Positions 15,165 to 27,976 of a stretch of 64,000 bases of DNA are shown here, piece by piece. A program made the translations under genes and the position numbers. The DNA is from Mariniphaga sediminis. Lineage in GTDB: Bacteria; Bacteroidota; Bacteroidia; Bacteroidales; Prolixibacteraceae. Under the pieces are notes generated by a model. That model was given only the letters and a program-made list of their open reading frames with translations, did no database searches and was not told where the DNA came from. The first letter of the stretch is position 1, and each line of letters opens with the position of its first letter. Location of the stretch: the NCBI RefSeq assembly GCF_003573545.1, contig NZ_QWET01000024.1:1-64000 (forward strand). The letters are read 5' to 3'.

Positions 15165-17213
15165 ATGAAAGATTTAAAAGTACCTAAGATTCATACTATC
15201 AAAAAAACAGATAAGAAAACTTTGGAGAAGTGGTTCCGACTGATGACCATCGGACGGGCCATTGATGACAAAGCACCTAATTATCTGAAACAGGCCATTG
15301 GCTGGTCGTATCATGCACCTTACGCAGGACATGATGGCATTCAGCTGGCCGTTGGACAGGTTTTCGAAAAGAAAAAGGATCACATGTTTTTGTACTATCG
15401 TGATATGCTCACTGCAATATCTGCAGGGCTTACTACGGAAGAAATAATACTGAACGGCATTTCAAAGGCTACTGACCCGTCAAGCGGCGGCAGGCACATG
15501 TCTAACCATTTTGCAAAGCCTGAATGGAATATTCACAGTTTTTCCTCGCTTACGGGCAATCATACCCTCCACGCTGTGGGAGCTGCGCGGGCAATTAAAT
15601 ATTACGGAGAAAAGGCAATTGCCATCAGTAACCAGGGAGAATCGTCAGTGAGTGAAGGTTTTGTTTATGAGGCGTATAACGGGGCCGACAAGGAAGAATT
15701 GCCCGTTGTGTTTGTTATTCAGGACAATGGATACGGAATTTCGGTTCCCAAAAAAGACCAGACCGCACAGCGCAAAGTGGCCAATAATTTTTCAGGGTTT
15801 AAAAACCTGCGGATTATCCATTGTAACGGGAAAGATGTATTTGACTCCATGAATGCGATGGAGGAGGCCAAAAGGTATGCCATTGAAGAGAGCAAGCCGG
15901 TTATTGTGCAGGCTAACTGTGTGCGTATGCGTTCTCATTCCAATTCCGACGATCATTTGCTTTATCGTAGCGAAGCGGAAAGAAATTATGTGATAGAATA
16001 CGACCCGATGGCCAAATTCAGGAGGCTCCTGATACGTTATGAGCGTTTTACGGAAGAGGAAATCCAGACTATTGAGCAAGAAGTAAAACTGGAGATTAAA
16101 GCGGCTCATAAAGCGGCTTTGAAAGCGCCCGATCCTACACCGGAGTCGATTTACGATTTTGTTTTTCCGGAACCCTACGTTTCAGAGAAGTACCCGGACG
16201 GGCTTCATAACGAAGAAGGTGAAAAAGTGAAGCTTATTACTGCTTTGAATGAAACATTAAAAGCGGAGTTCAGAAGAAATCCTGATACTTTTATGTGGGG
16301 CCAGGACATGGCCAATAAGGATAAGGGCGGAATTTTTAATGTTTCCAAAGGCCTGCAGAAGGAGTTTGGTCCCAAGCGTATTTTTAACGCGCCTATCGCC
16401 GAAGATTTTATTGTAGGAACGGCAAACGGAATGTCGCGTTACGATGATAAAATAAGAATTGTAGTGGAGGGCGCCGAATTTGCCGATTACTTTTGGCCGG
16501 CTATGGAACAGTACGTGGAATGCAGCCACGATTATTGGAGATCAAATGGAAAATTTACACCGAATGTAACCATTCGCCTGGCATCGGGGGGATACATCGG
16601 CGGGGGATTGTACCATTCCCAAACCATTGAAGGCTCATTGGTTTCCATCCCCGGGGTTCATATTGTCTACCCTTCGTTTGCTGATGATGCCGCAGGTTTG
16701 CTGCGTACGGCAATCCGTTCAAGGGGGGTTACCATGTTTATGGAGCCCAAAGCATTGTATCAAAGTCCGAAAGCTGCGACAGTAGTGCCCGAAGACTTTG
16801 AAGTTCCGTTCGGAAAAGCACGCATTCGCAAAGAAGGCAGTGATCTTACTATTGTTACTTACGGGAATACAACCCACCTGAGTTTGGATGCGGCAAAGAA
16901 GCTGGAAGAAGAAGGATATAGCGTAGAAGTAATAGATATCAGGTCGCTCATACCACTGGATGAAGAGACTATCCTGAACTCAGTAAAAAAGACAAATAAA
17001 GTTCTGCTGGCGCATGAAGATAAAGTTTTTGGAGGATTTGGCGGAGAATTAAGCGCTATTATTACTGAGAAGGCTTTTGAACACTTGGATGCCCCGGTAC
17101 GACGGGTCGGCTCTACTTTTACTCCGGTGGGATTCAATGTTATTCTTGAAAAAGTCATTTTGCCCGACATGAAGCGAATTTATGACGCAGCAAAGGATTT
17201 AATTTTATATTAA
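15165..17213 (+). CDS. 2-oxoacid dehydrogenase E1, alpha and beta subunits fused
   Basis: A 682-residue thiamine-diphosphate enzyme. Residues about 1-335 are the alpha subunit and about 350-682 the beta subunit (FMWGQDMANKDKGG, RIFNAPIAEDFIVGTANG, GHED-like AHEDKVFGGFG). This fusion, with E2 upstream, is usual for Bacteroidetes 2-oxoisovalerate/pyruvate-type complexes. The Mg/ThDP motif usually written GDG...NN reads GES...DN here (NQGESSVSEG, then VIQDNGYGIS). It keeps an acidic residue at the metal position but departs from the consensus. ATG at 15165 was preferred to a TTG at 15150 that overlaps the E2 stop. It decarboxylates the 2-oxoacid and transfers the acyl group to the E2 lipoyl arm. 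Confidence 0.9.
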   Translation: MKDLKVPKIHTIKKTDKKTLEKWFRLMTIGRAIDDKAPNYLKQAIGWSYHAPYAGHDGIQLAVGQVFEKKKDHMFLYYRDMLTAISAGLTTEEIILNGISKATDPSSGGRHMSNHFAKPEWNIHSFSSLTGNHTLHAVGAARAIKYYGEKAIAISNQGESSVSEGFVYEAYNGADKEELPVVFVIQDNGYGISVPKKDQTAQRKVANNFSGFKNLRIIHCNGKDVFDSMNAMEEAKRYAIEESKPVIVQANCVRMRSHSNSDDHLLYRSEAERNYVIEYDPMAKFRRLLIRYERFTEEEIQTIEQEVKLEIKAAHKAALKAPDPTPESIYDFVFPEPYVSEKYPDGLHNEEGEKVKLITALNETLKAEFRRNPDTFMWGQDMANKDKGGIFNVSKGLQKEFGPKRIFNAPIAEDFIVGTANGMSRYDDKIRIVVEGAEFADYFWPAMEQYVECSHDYWRSNGKFTPNVTIRLASGGYIGGGLYHSQTIEGSLVSIPGVHIVYPSFADDAAGLLRTAIRSRGVTMFMEPKALYQSPKAATVVPEDFEVPFGKARIRKEGSDLTIVTYGNTTHLSLDAAKKLEEEGYSVEVIDIRSLIPLDEETILNSVKKTNKVLLAHEDKVFGGFGGELSAIITEKAFEHLDAPVRRVGSTFTPVGFNVILEKVILPDMKRIYDAAKDLILY

Positions 17214-17232
17214 CAGCAATTTCATAGTAAAG

Positions 17233-17742
17233 ATGAATAAAAAAACAGCCATAGTTTACAGCTTTCACACACAGAAATCGAAAAAAGTTTCTGAAAAGGT
17301 AATCGATGCCTGGGGAAAAACGGGTATCGAGGCGGTTAACGCAGAAGAGCTTTCAAAGGATGTACTTGAAAAATACGATAATTTTATACTGAGCGCACCT
17401 ACCTGGTTCGATGGTGAGTTGCCTAATTACTGGGACGAGTTTGTTCCCGACCTGGAAGAGATGGACTTAAAAGGTAAAAAATTTGCCATTTTCGGGTTGG
17501 GCGACCAAAAAGGTTATCCGGAAAATTTCTGTGACGCTATTGGTATTCTTGCTGAAATCATTGAGGAATGTGGCGGCAATGTTGTGGGATACACATCGGT
17601 GGAAGGGTACACTTTCGAATCGTCGAGAGCACTGCGCGGCGATGAATTTGTAGGACTTCCCATTGATCAGGAAAACCAGGCAAGGATGACTGCAGGACGT
17701 ATAAAAAACTGGCTTGAACAACTGAAAAAGGAATTCAAATAG
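17233..17742 (+). CDS. fldA: Flavodoxin
   Basis: A 169-residue long-chain flavodoxin, an FMN electron carrier. The FMN-ring loops are clear: SAPTWFDGELPNYWDEF (about 50-70) and FGLGDQKGYPENFCDA (about 88-105), followed by the long-chain insertion region. The phosphate-binding loop near the N-terminus is unusual, reading YSFHTQKSKK where most flavodoxins have a TGNT-like sequence. It lies 19 bp after the E1 gene and may be co-transcribed with it. A terminator follows at 17768-17797. Confidence 0.85.
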   Translation: MNKKTAIVYSFHTQKSKKVSEKVIDAWGKTGIEAVNAEELSKDVLEKYDNFILSAPTWFDGELPNYWDEFVPDLEEMDLKGKKFAIFGLGDQKGYPENFCDAIGILAEIIEECGGNVVGYTSVEGYTFESSRALRGDEFVGLPIDQENQARMTAGRIKNWLEQLKKEFK

Positions 17743-17767
17743 AAAAATATACCAGTCAACTGGATAG

Positions 17768-17797
17768 GCTGTTTGTCGATGACAAGCAGCTTTTTTT
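17768..17797 (+). terminator. Rho-independent terminator after flavodoxin gene
   Basis: GCTGTTTGTC (17768-17777) pairs with GACAAGCAGC (17781-17790) across a 3-nt loop with one G-U pair, followed by seven T residues. It lies 25 bp after the flavodoxin stop. Confidence 0.8.
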
Positions 17798-17893
17798 ATG
17801 CATGAAAGTACAATGTTAGTTTGTTTATTTTACTGGAAATAATGTTTAATTTGTTGTTTTATAGAGTATTAAACAATTGTAAAAACAGCTACG

Positions 17894-17959
17894 TTACAAA
17901 TGTATATTGCTGTAAGTTTTATTCACAGGCGAGACTTTTCTTTTTGTTTACTTTTGTAA
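17894..17959. promoter_or_regulatory. Two further TTACA-N2-TGTAA-like sites
   Basis: TTACAAATGTAT at 17894-17905 and TTACTTTTGTAA at 17948-17959 each match the 12-bp palindrome with one arm change. They lie 6 kb from the XRE gene, in the leader region of pyrG, and suggest the same regulator may act here. Chance matches in AT-rich DNA cannot be excluded. Confidence 0.35.
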
Positions 17960-18287
17960 AATGATTTTCAACTGATTCTGTCAGAGAATAGCGCAACAAC
18001 TTGTTACAAAATTATGCATGGCATTTTTCTTTGTTCTTGTACAACAAAACAGATATTAAATTTATTGAACTGCCTGTCTTTCATGATTTTTATAAAATTG
18101 CGAATAGTAAATTTGAAAAAGATATCTCGGTACTATTTGAATATATGGGTTGACGGACGGCTTTGTTCTCGTTTATTCTATGCAAAATGAGTTAATTATT
18201 GTTAAGCGAATGTACAAACTGAAGTTATTTTATTTCAATCAAAATTCAATTTCACCGGAGTATAAGTTTTCAGATAAGTTTTATTAA

Positions 18288-21861
<3,574 letters not shown>

Positions 21862-21880
21862 AAGTATAAAATAGTATAAA

Positions 21881-21906
21881 GTCGGGTTCCTGTAATCCGG
21901 CTTTTT
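21881..21906 (+). terminator. Terminator after yidC
   Basis: GTCGGGTT (21881-21888) pairs with AATCCGGC (21894-21901) through two G-U pairs, followed by TTTTT. It ends 4 bp before the next coding region, which therefore either starts from read-through or from a promoter within the terminator zone. Confidence 0.6.
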
Positions 21907-21909
21907 AGT

Positions 21910-22560
21910 TTGCTATCAGTGATCAAAGAACTGTCCATATTGTTGCTTTTGCTCCTTTCCCTGACGGGTGTTGCGCAGGAGCGAAATTTTCAAATCTGGA
22001 ACCTGACCAACCTGGAAGTTAAGCTAACCCCAAAAACTTCGTTAGGCATTACCGAAAAAATTCATTATACACCGGAAGCCGGGCACATCGACCTCAAATT
22101 AGGGGATATCTCTGTTGAACACCGTTTAACCGACTGGTTTAAAGTGGGAGGCTCCGGTCGGTTGCTTTGGATGAAAAAGGAAAACGAGTGGTTGCAGGAA
22201 CAACGCCCCATGATTTATGGCAATTTGGGCACATGCCTGGGGAAAGTCGATTTTGATCTTTCCAACCGGATTGAATACAGGATGTTTAAAAGCCTTACCA
22301 ACCATTTCAGGCACCGGCAAATGTTTTCTGTCGAATTACCTCCTTTTAACACTTCCTGGTTTACCGTGTATGTTGCTGAAGAAGGTTACTACCGTTTTGA
22401 TAGTGAAAGATTGCACCTGGCCAGGCTTCATACTGGCACCCGCCTAAAATACAAGAATAGTTTTGAGGTTAAAATGTATTATGTATTCCAGAAAAGCAAA
22501 AGGCCTTCTTCCTGGGATACTACAGATGTTTTAGGTTTTAACCTGAACGTGGATCTTTAA
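21910..22560 (+). CDS. DUF2490-type outer-membrane beta-strand protein
   Basis: A 216-residue protein with a signal peptide ending LTGVAQ, followed by alternating beta strands (RNFQIWNLTNLEVKL, DISVEHRLTDWFKVGGSGRLLW, NRIEYRMFK) and an ending LGFNLNVDL, as in DUF2490 family outer-membrane proteins. There is no ATG near the N-terminus, so start is taken as TTG at 21910 and GTG at 21919 is an alternative. Function is unknown. Confidence 0.7.
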   Translation: MLSVIKELSILLLLLLSLTGVAQERNFQIWNLTNLEVKLTPKTSLGITEKIHYTPEAGHIDLKLGDISVEHRLTDWFKVGGSGRLLWMKKENEWLQEQRPMIYGNLGTCLGKVDFDLSNRIEYRMFKSLTNHFRHRQMFSVELPPFNTSWFTVYVAEEGYYRFDSERLHLARLHTGTRLKYKNSFEVKMYYVFQKSKRPSSWDTTDVLGFNLNVDL

Positions 22561-22678
22561 GGACAGAAAAATTTTTGAGCAGAGAATAAAAAAAGTTAAA
22601 CTGATCCTACTTTATGTTTTCTGAATGGAAGGTACCCATGAAAAAGTAGCGACAAAAAGAGTGGTACTTCCCTAAAAA

Positions 22679-23206
22679 TCAATCCAATATTTTCTGAAAC
22701 AGTATTTCGTCTTTCCACCCGGTGGCCGTTTTTAGCCAGCTTTTTTTTACGCCTGCCTGAACAAACCCGGCATTTTTGAACAGCCGGATACTATTGGTAT
22801 TGTCGGCAGCAATGTTGGCATAGAGTTGTTTCAGACCAAGTGAGTTAACAACATACTCCGTCAATGCTTCCAATGCATCAGAGGCAAACCCCCGGTTGCG
22901 GTCTTCTATGTCGTGGATGAGTATTCCAACACCCGCCCGTTGATGGTAAGGATCAAAGTCAAATAAATCGACCGCGCCGACTGCACACTTTTCCCAATTT
23001 TCAATAATAAGTCGCAGTTGTTTGGTTTCGTAGATGTCTTTAACAGAGTTTATAATGTATTCCTTCAATATGTATTTCGAGAAGGGGGTATGGGTGTTGC
23101 TTACTTCCCATACTCTCATGTCATTCTCCCAATGGTATAGCAGGTCGATGTCTTCCGGCTCGAGTGGACGAAGGAGTATTTTTCCATATTGAAGTAGTTG
23201 TTTCAT
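22679..23206 (-). CDS. GNAT-family N-acetyltransferase (SpeG/RimJ-like)
   Basis: A 175-residue acetyltransferase with the start MKQLLQYGKILLRPLEPEDIDLLYHWENDM, the acetyl-CoA loop region HDIEDRNRGFASDALEAL (Q/R-x-x-G-x-A) and the late strand-helix ANIAADNTNSIRLFKNAGF. These are typical of the RimJ/RimL/SpeG group acting on amines of proteins or small molecules; the substrate is unknown. ATG at 23204-23206 was chosen because upstream in-frame sequence to 23257 is not family-like. It follows the glycosyltransferase gene on the same strand. Confidence 0.85.
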   Translation of the reverse strand: MKQLLQYGKILLRPLEPEDIDLLYHWENDMRVWEVSNTHTPFSKYILKEYIINSVKDIYETKQLRLIIENWEKCAVGAVDLFDFDPYHQRAGVGILIHDIEDRNRGFASDALEALTEYVVNSLGLKQLYANIAADNTNSIRLFKNAGFVQAGVKKSWLKTATGWKDEILFQKILD

Positions 23207-23266
23207 ATCTTGTACAAAAATACGTGCTTTCTTTTGCAATGTCAATTCCATTTTCATAAAGAATTA

Positions 23267-25219
23267 TCACCTGTCCAGTTTTCGCCATCCTTTCAGTAGA
23301 ATTTCTGCATCGGTAAGCAGGCTGTAGTTTCGGGCGTACAACACATTCAGCCGGTTATTTTTGCTTGTATCTGCAGATGGGGTACCCAGAATATCTGATG
23401 GAGAAAGAATCCCCGGTTTAATGAGCGGGAGCTCATTTTCGTTTTCAACCGGTACGGCATAGCCTACCCACGACTGTTTTCCCCAAAGTACTTGCAACAT
23501 ATTTTTTAGCCACCGGCTTTTTCTGTTGAAAAACCAAATGAGAACCGGGCTGGTTAAAAGGAGCAGTGCGGCAGAAACAAAATCGAAAATTCTTTTTTTT
23601 CTGCGGTTTGCCGGTTTGGAAATGGCGTTTATATGCACCACATACAAATCGCCTGCAGTATGAATGGAGTTACTGCCAATAATGCTGATACTTTCCGGCG
23701 GCGCTATTTTAAAATCGATGTCGAGCGAAGTGAGTTCCAGCATCGCCCTGATGATTTCCGTTGAACGGATATTCTCTGCACAAAAAATAATTTCGTCGAT
23801 GCGGTTTATGCGTACAATTTCGTTTAACTGGCCGATGGAACCAATATATTGTTCGCCATGGTCGTCCGGATCAATGGAAATAAATCCGGCAAACTCCGAC
23901 TGAATGCGGGTTTGCTTCAAAATATCCCGCACACGGGATGCTTCTGCCTGGTGACCGGCGATGGCAATTTTTTTAGTCCGTTTAATATCGAATCCGAACG
24001 TTTTCCAGTTCATCCAGTAAAAAAACAGTCGGTAAAAAATAAGGGACAATGCCGCCCACACAGAGCCCAGCAGTATGAGCGCCCGCGAAAAACGATAGGT
24101 TTCGCTTACAAGCGAGTAGCCCAGTAAAATGGCAATGGTGCCCCACAAAATACCACGCCCCACATGCAACAGGTTCACCGGTTTTTTGTAGCCGCCCGAG
24201 AAAAAGATGGCTGTCAGCCAGAAAAGAATATAAAAAGGCACCACCCACCGCAAAAAGTCGGGAGGATAATAACCGGGCACATAACGAATGTGTTCCCACA
24301 GCGGGGTCAGAAAAAGGAAACCGGCAAAAATGAACACTGCATCAAGCAGGGGTAAAAAAATACGATCGACACCTCTCCGCAAAATGGAAAGGAATGCCCG
24401 GAACCAGATGGCAAGATGGAGCAGAAATGTAAAGGCGCCGGCTTTCCCGCCCGAGAAATGTTTTCGTGCAAAAACGATCATTGCCTTGTAAAATACCTTT
24501 ACATAGTTAAGCGAACCTTTTTTTGTACTCTCTCCCTTGTAATGAATGATTGTCGTTTCGGGATAATAATAATTTTTGTACCCGCCCAGGGTAATACGGT
24601 ACGAAAGGTCAATGTCTTCGCCATACATAAAAAATGTTTCATCCAGCAGGCCCACTTTCTCCAGGGTTTCTTTCCGCAACAGCATAAAAGCGCCTGCCAG
24701 TACCTCCACCTCATGGGTTTCATTTTCGTTGAGGTAGGAGAGGTGGTACTTCCCAAACTTTTTCGATTTGGGGAACAGTTTTGAAAGCCCGAACATTTTA
24801 CAGAAGGCCACCCATGGAGTGGGCAGGCCCCGTTTCGATTCGGGAAGGAAGTTTCCTTTGCCATCGATCATTTTTACGCCCAGCCCGCCGGCATCGGGAT
24901 GTTGCTCCATAAAAGCAATCCCCTTGGCAAAGGTGTTTTCCTCTACCACCGTATCCGGGTTTAACAACAGAATGTATCTGCCTTTTGCCGCTTTTATGGC
25001 CTGATTGTTCGCTTTTGAAAAACCAACGTTTATTTTATTTTCAACGAGGTGGACCTGGGGAAATTTTTCTTTTACAAGTTGTGTAGAACCGTCGGCAGAA
25101 TTGTTGTCAACCACAAAAATTTCAACAGATATATTCTTTGAAGCTTTCAGTACCGAGTGCAGGCACTGCTCCAGAAAGTGTTTGACATTGTAGTTTACAA
25201 TAATTACTGAAAGTTCCAT
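23267..25219 (-). CDS. Glycosyltransferase family 2 fused to a membrane sugar-phosphate-transferase-like region
   Basis: A 650-residue fusion. Residues about 1-245 are a GT2 glycosyltransferase (LSVIIVNYNVKHFLEQC, VVDNNSADGS, LLLNPDTVVEE, FFMYGEDIDLSYR), rhamnosyltransferase-like. Four or five membrane helices (about 260-390) and a nucleotide-binding-like domain (KKIAIAGHQAEASRVRDIL...IDEIIFCAE) follow. The end resembles polyprenyl-phosphate sugar transferases (KKRIFDFVSAALLLLTSPVL, then YARNYSLLTDAEILLKGWRKLDR), but the usual catalytic core of that family is reduced. It probably takes part in surface polysaccharide synthesis. ATG at 25219 opens directly into the GT2 strand; an ATG 15 bp upstream is possible. 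recR lies upstream on the same strand. Confidence 0.85.
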   Translation of the reverse strand: MELSVIIVNYNVKHFLEQCLHSVLKASKNISVEIFVVDNNSADGSTQLVKEKFPQVHLVENKINVGFSKANNQAIKAAKGRYILLLNPDTVVEENTFAKGIAFMEQHPDAGGLGVKMIDGKGNFLPESKRGLPTPWVAFCKMFGLSKLFPKSKKFGKYHLSYLNENETHEVEVLAGAFMLLRKETLEKVGLLDETFFMYGEDIDLSYRITLGGYKNYYYPETTIIHYKGESTKKGSLNYVKVFYKAMIVFARKHFSGGKAGAFTFLLHLAIWFRAFLSILRRGVDRIFLPLLDAVFIFAGFLFLTPLWEHIRYVPGYYPPDFLRWVVPFYILFWLTAIFFSGGYKKPVNLLHVGRGILWGTIAILLGYSLVSETYRFSRALILLGSVWAALSLIFYRLFFYWMNWKTFGFDIKRTKKIAIAGHQAEASRVRDILKQTRIQSEFAGFISIDPDDHGEQYIGSIGQLNEIVRINRIDEIIFCAENIRSTEIIRAMLELTSLDIDFKIAPPESISIIGSNSIHTAGDLYVVHINAISKPANRRKKRIFDFVSAALLLLTSPVLIWFFNRKSRWLKNMLQVLWGKQSWVGYAVPVENENELPLIKPGILSPSDILGTPSADTSKNNRLNVLYARNYSLLTDAEILLKGWRKLDR

Positions 25220-25302
25220 TGACCGGTCAGGCATTAAAAGTTCAAATGTAGCGATTCCATTGGATAACGAAAAATGAGATCATTTCTGATATTTTGTTCT
25301 GG

Positions 25303-25929
25303 TTATTTTCCCAGTGAACTTTCATAAAGCACGCGGTTAACCAAAGACCGGCCCAACGTAATTTCATCCGTGTACTCCAAATCATCGCCCACGGCCAGGC
25401 CACGCGCCAGGGTTGTAACCCGTACCGGTTTTTCTTTCAGCTTACGAAAAATATAAAAGTTGGTAGTGTCGCCTTCCATTGTGGTGGGAAGCGCCAGAAT
25501 AATCTCAACGACCTCATTATTGCCGGTTCTTTCCACCAGCGAGTTGATTTCCAAATCTGACGGGCCAATGCCATCCATCGGGGAAATAATGCCTCCCAGC
25601 ACATGATACAATCCATTGTATTGGTGCGTATTTTCAATGAGCATAACATCGCGGATGTTCTCCACCACACAAATAACCGAATTATTCCGGGCCGGGTTGG
25701 AGCAAATCTGGCAGATTTCGGTATCCGAAATATTGTGGCACATTTTGCAATGTTTTATATCATTTCGAAGTTGTATGAGGCTTTGTCCGAAGGCCAACAC
25801 TTCATCCTTTTCCCGCCGGAGCAGATAAAGAACAAGGCGCAACGCACTTTTCCGGCCAATGCCCGGAAGTTTGGAAAACTCGTTTACCGCATTTTCCAGA
25901 AGCCTCGACGGATATTTCTCCATGTTCAT
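25303..25929 (-). CDS. recR: Recombination mediator protein RecR
   Basis: A 208-residue protein that with RecO helps load RecA onto gapped DNA. It has an N-terminal helix-hairpin-helix ([19 protein letters not shown]), a four-cysteine zinc finger (C61, C64, C73, C76 in [16 protein letters not shown]), a Toprim domain ([17 protein letters not shown]) and the C-terminal Walker-like segment ([25 protein letters not shown]). Length is normal. It is the first gene of a minus-strand run with the glycosyltransferase fusion and the GNAT gene. Confidence 0.96.
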   Translation of the reverse strand: MNMEKYPSRLLENAVNEFSKLPGIGRKSALRLVLYLLRREKDEVLAFGQSLIQLRNDIKHCKMCHNISDTEICQICSNPARNNSVICVVENIRDVMLIENTHQYNGLYHVLGGIISPMDGIGPSDLEINSLVERTGNNEVVEIILALPTTMEGDTTNFYIFRKLKEKPVRVTTLARGLAVGDDLEYTDEITLGRSLVNRVLYESSLGK

Positions 25930-25994
25930 GTTACTGTTTTTCGGTATTTAATCAGATACATCCTGAACCGGATGGTAAAGTTAACAGTCATTTT

Positions 25995-26777
25995 TTATTT
26001 CCCTCCGTTATTTTTCAAATCCTGCCTGCATTGTGCGTCAAGTGCAGGTGAACTCCCGCCACCTAAAAAACCGATTATCCCGCTGCTGTGTTCTGCCGCG
26101 TAATACATCAGGCAATCTTCGTTGTTGCAATGTTTGCCATGGGTGGTATCCTGGTGATCTTCCACCATAGTAGTTCCATTGTTTACCAATCCAAGGATGT
26201 GGCCAAATTCGTGCTTCATCACGGTTTCTTCCAGGACACTTGTGGATGGCTTCCCCAACCCGCCACTGAATTCTTTTATGGTTTTTTCAAAAATTGCCAT
26301 GGAAGTAGGGCCGTAAGCAACACCGAGTACTTTTGAGGCTTCTTCATTTTGTGCAAAATCTGCATCAGCAAAGAAAAACCAGGCAGCCAGTGTTTTTTCT
26401 TCCGGAAAACGCGTGCGATGGTTTTTCTCCATATCGCTCAGATCGGAAAGCGACCAGGTTGTTTTGCCCGGGGATGCAACCGCTTTGGTTACGACAGTGA
26501 TTCCGCCGCTTTTATGTACTAAATCTTCCAGGAAAGTTTTAAGGGCATTGACGGCATTTGATGTAGGTTTATATCCTTCAACATAAACGATTTCAATAAT
26601 TAGTTTATCGAAGGTCTCTTCAGAAAGGAAATGAACAGGCGTAATTTTTTCATTTGCCGGCGGTTCCTCTTTTTCATGGGAGTCGGAAAAACTGTCCTTT
26701 TCACAACGGGTAAAAAGCAACAGGCAAATGATGAGAATGGAGAGAAAGGGGATACGATATTTTCTTTTGTATTTCAA
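25995..26777 (-). CDS. Metzincin-like zinc metallopeptidase lipoprotein
   Basis: A 260-residue protein with a lipoprotein signal (C25 in LLFTRCEKD). HEFGH at 189-193 continues as HILGLVNNG, matching HExxHxxGxxN, where a metzincin would have His or Asp as the third ligand at position 199. H208 in EDHQD may replace it. A Cys-x-Met Met-turn-like CLMYY follows, which supports the metzincin-type fold. Substrate is unknown; it is expected to be anchored to the outer or inner membrane and act in the periplasm or outside. It stands alone between recR and the hydrolase gene. Confidence 0.7.
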   Translation of the reverse strand: MKYKRKYRIPFLSILIICLLLFTRCEKDSFSDSHEKEEPPANEKITPVHFLSEETFDKLIIEIVYVEGYKPTSNAVNALKTFLEDLVHKSGGITVVTKAVASPGKTTWSLSDLSDMEKNHRTRFPEEKTLAAWFFFADADFAQNEEASKVLGVAYGPTSMAIFEKTIKEFSGGLGKPSTSVLEETVMKHEFGHILGLVNNGTTMVEDHQDTTHGKHCNNEDCLMYYAAEHSSGIIGFLGGGSSPALDAQCRQDLKNNGGK

Positions 26778-26959
26778 TGCGTTAAATCTGATTTTATGTT
26801 ACGAAGGCAAAAATAAGAAAAATCGTTTATTTTAAATTCGGGAGTGGGGAACAGGGGAAAATTATAAATTTTCTGTTTATATGATACTTTTTGCGATTTT
26901 GTGAAATGTATCTCACAACCGGGATCTCAAACCGAAACAAGTGACAATTGTCAAACTGC

Positions 26960-27739
26960 CTACCCCGAAATACTTTTGATAAAACGGATGGAACGCTGGT
27001 TAAAAGCATCGGGCTGATCCAGGTTACACACATGGCCACTGTTTGTTATCACTTCCAGTTTCGAATTGAAATGCTTTTTAACCAGGTCGGTAACCATAGG
27101 CAAAAACATGTGGTCGCGGTCACCCATCAGATAAAGAACCGGTGCTGAAGCTTCCTTTACAATGAACTCTTTGAGGTTGTACCTGATTTCGTCTGACATG
27201 TGCAGCCATTTCCGGAACTCCTTTTCGCCCAATTGAATGGCTTCCCGGATGAAAAGTTTCCGTGACTGGGCATGCTTTTTCGACGGAATAAGAATCCAGG
27301 CATTTAATCGGTAAAGCCACATGTAAGGCAGAATGGAATTGAGTAACCGGGCCAGGCTCACCAGCGCATTTATTTTTTTGTTGAACTGCACCACTGCCCC
27401 TCCCAGAATGATCGATTCGGCCCTGGCCGGAGCCAGCTTGTCGATGGCCCGTATAATAATACATCCCAATGAAATGCCCACAAAATGAGCCTTTTCAATG
27501 TGCAGGTGATCCATCGTTTTTATCACGTCAAGGGCTATTTCATCGAAACGGTACATTTCCTCTTTCGAATAGCTGGCTTTCGATTTTCCATGCCCGCGCA
27601 AATCTACCAACAGCACATTGAAATGCTTTTTGAAATCGCGCAGCTGCCTGAACCAGACCACATTGCTTCCTCCTGCACCATGCACAAACACCACCCAGGT
27701 TTTGGATGTTTTATGTTCGAATATTTTGTGATACAACAT
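26960..27739 (-). CDS. Alpha/beta-hydrolase
   Basis: A 259-residue alpha/beta-hydrolase with the oxyanion segment VFVHGAGGS, the nucleophile elbow GISLG (S90), an acid in LMGDRDHMF and the catalytic histidine in NSGHVCNLDQPDAF. No signal peptide is present, so it is cytoplasmic. The overall pattern fits esterases and haloperoxidase-like hydrolases and does not allow a substrate to be named. Confidence 0.88.
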   Translation of the reverse strand: MLYHKIFEHKTSKTWVVFVHGAGGSNVVWFRQLRDFKKHFNVLLVDLRGHGKSKASYSKEEMYRFDEIALDVIKTMDHLHIEKAHFVGISLGCIIIRAIDKLAPARAESIILGGAVVQFNKKINALVSLARLLNSILPYMWLYRLNAWILIPSKKHAQSRKLFIREAIQLGEKEFRKWLHMSDEIRYNLKEFIVKEASAPVLYLMGDRDHMFLPMVTDLVKKHFNSKLEVITNSGHVCNLDQPDAFNQRSIRFIKSISG

Positions 27740-27928
27740 GAGGGCAAATATAGAATTATTTTCTATGATACATCGGACTCCTTTTTTCTTCCTTCAGGAA
27801 GCATTTGTTTTGTATGAGATATATTACAGCCGTTTGGTTTTCTTCAGGGCCTCTGTAATGGCCTGTTTCGGCATCTTTTTATTATGAAGGTAATATTTAG
27901 TTCCGGGCAAATTAAGTCCTTCAAAAAA

Positions 27929-27958
27929 ATTGTATTCGTTTCATTTTGGTTAGTTTTG
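27929..27958 (+). promoter_or_regulatory. Bacteroidetes-type promoter of the B3/B4-domain gene
   Basis: ATTG at 27929-27932, an 18-bp spacer and TAGTTTTG at 27951-27958. It lies 18 bp before the ATG at 27977, implying a short leader. Confidence 0.5.
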
Positions 27959-27976
27959 GGGCGTAAAAAAAGAATC

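Noticed and set aside
26942-26953. Perfect 12-bp palindrome TGACAATTGTCA
   Set aside because: It lies downstream of the hydrolase gene and occurs once in the places examined. No gene start is near that it could control, so it may be chance.
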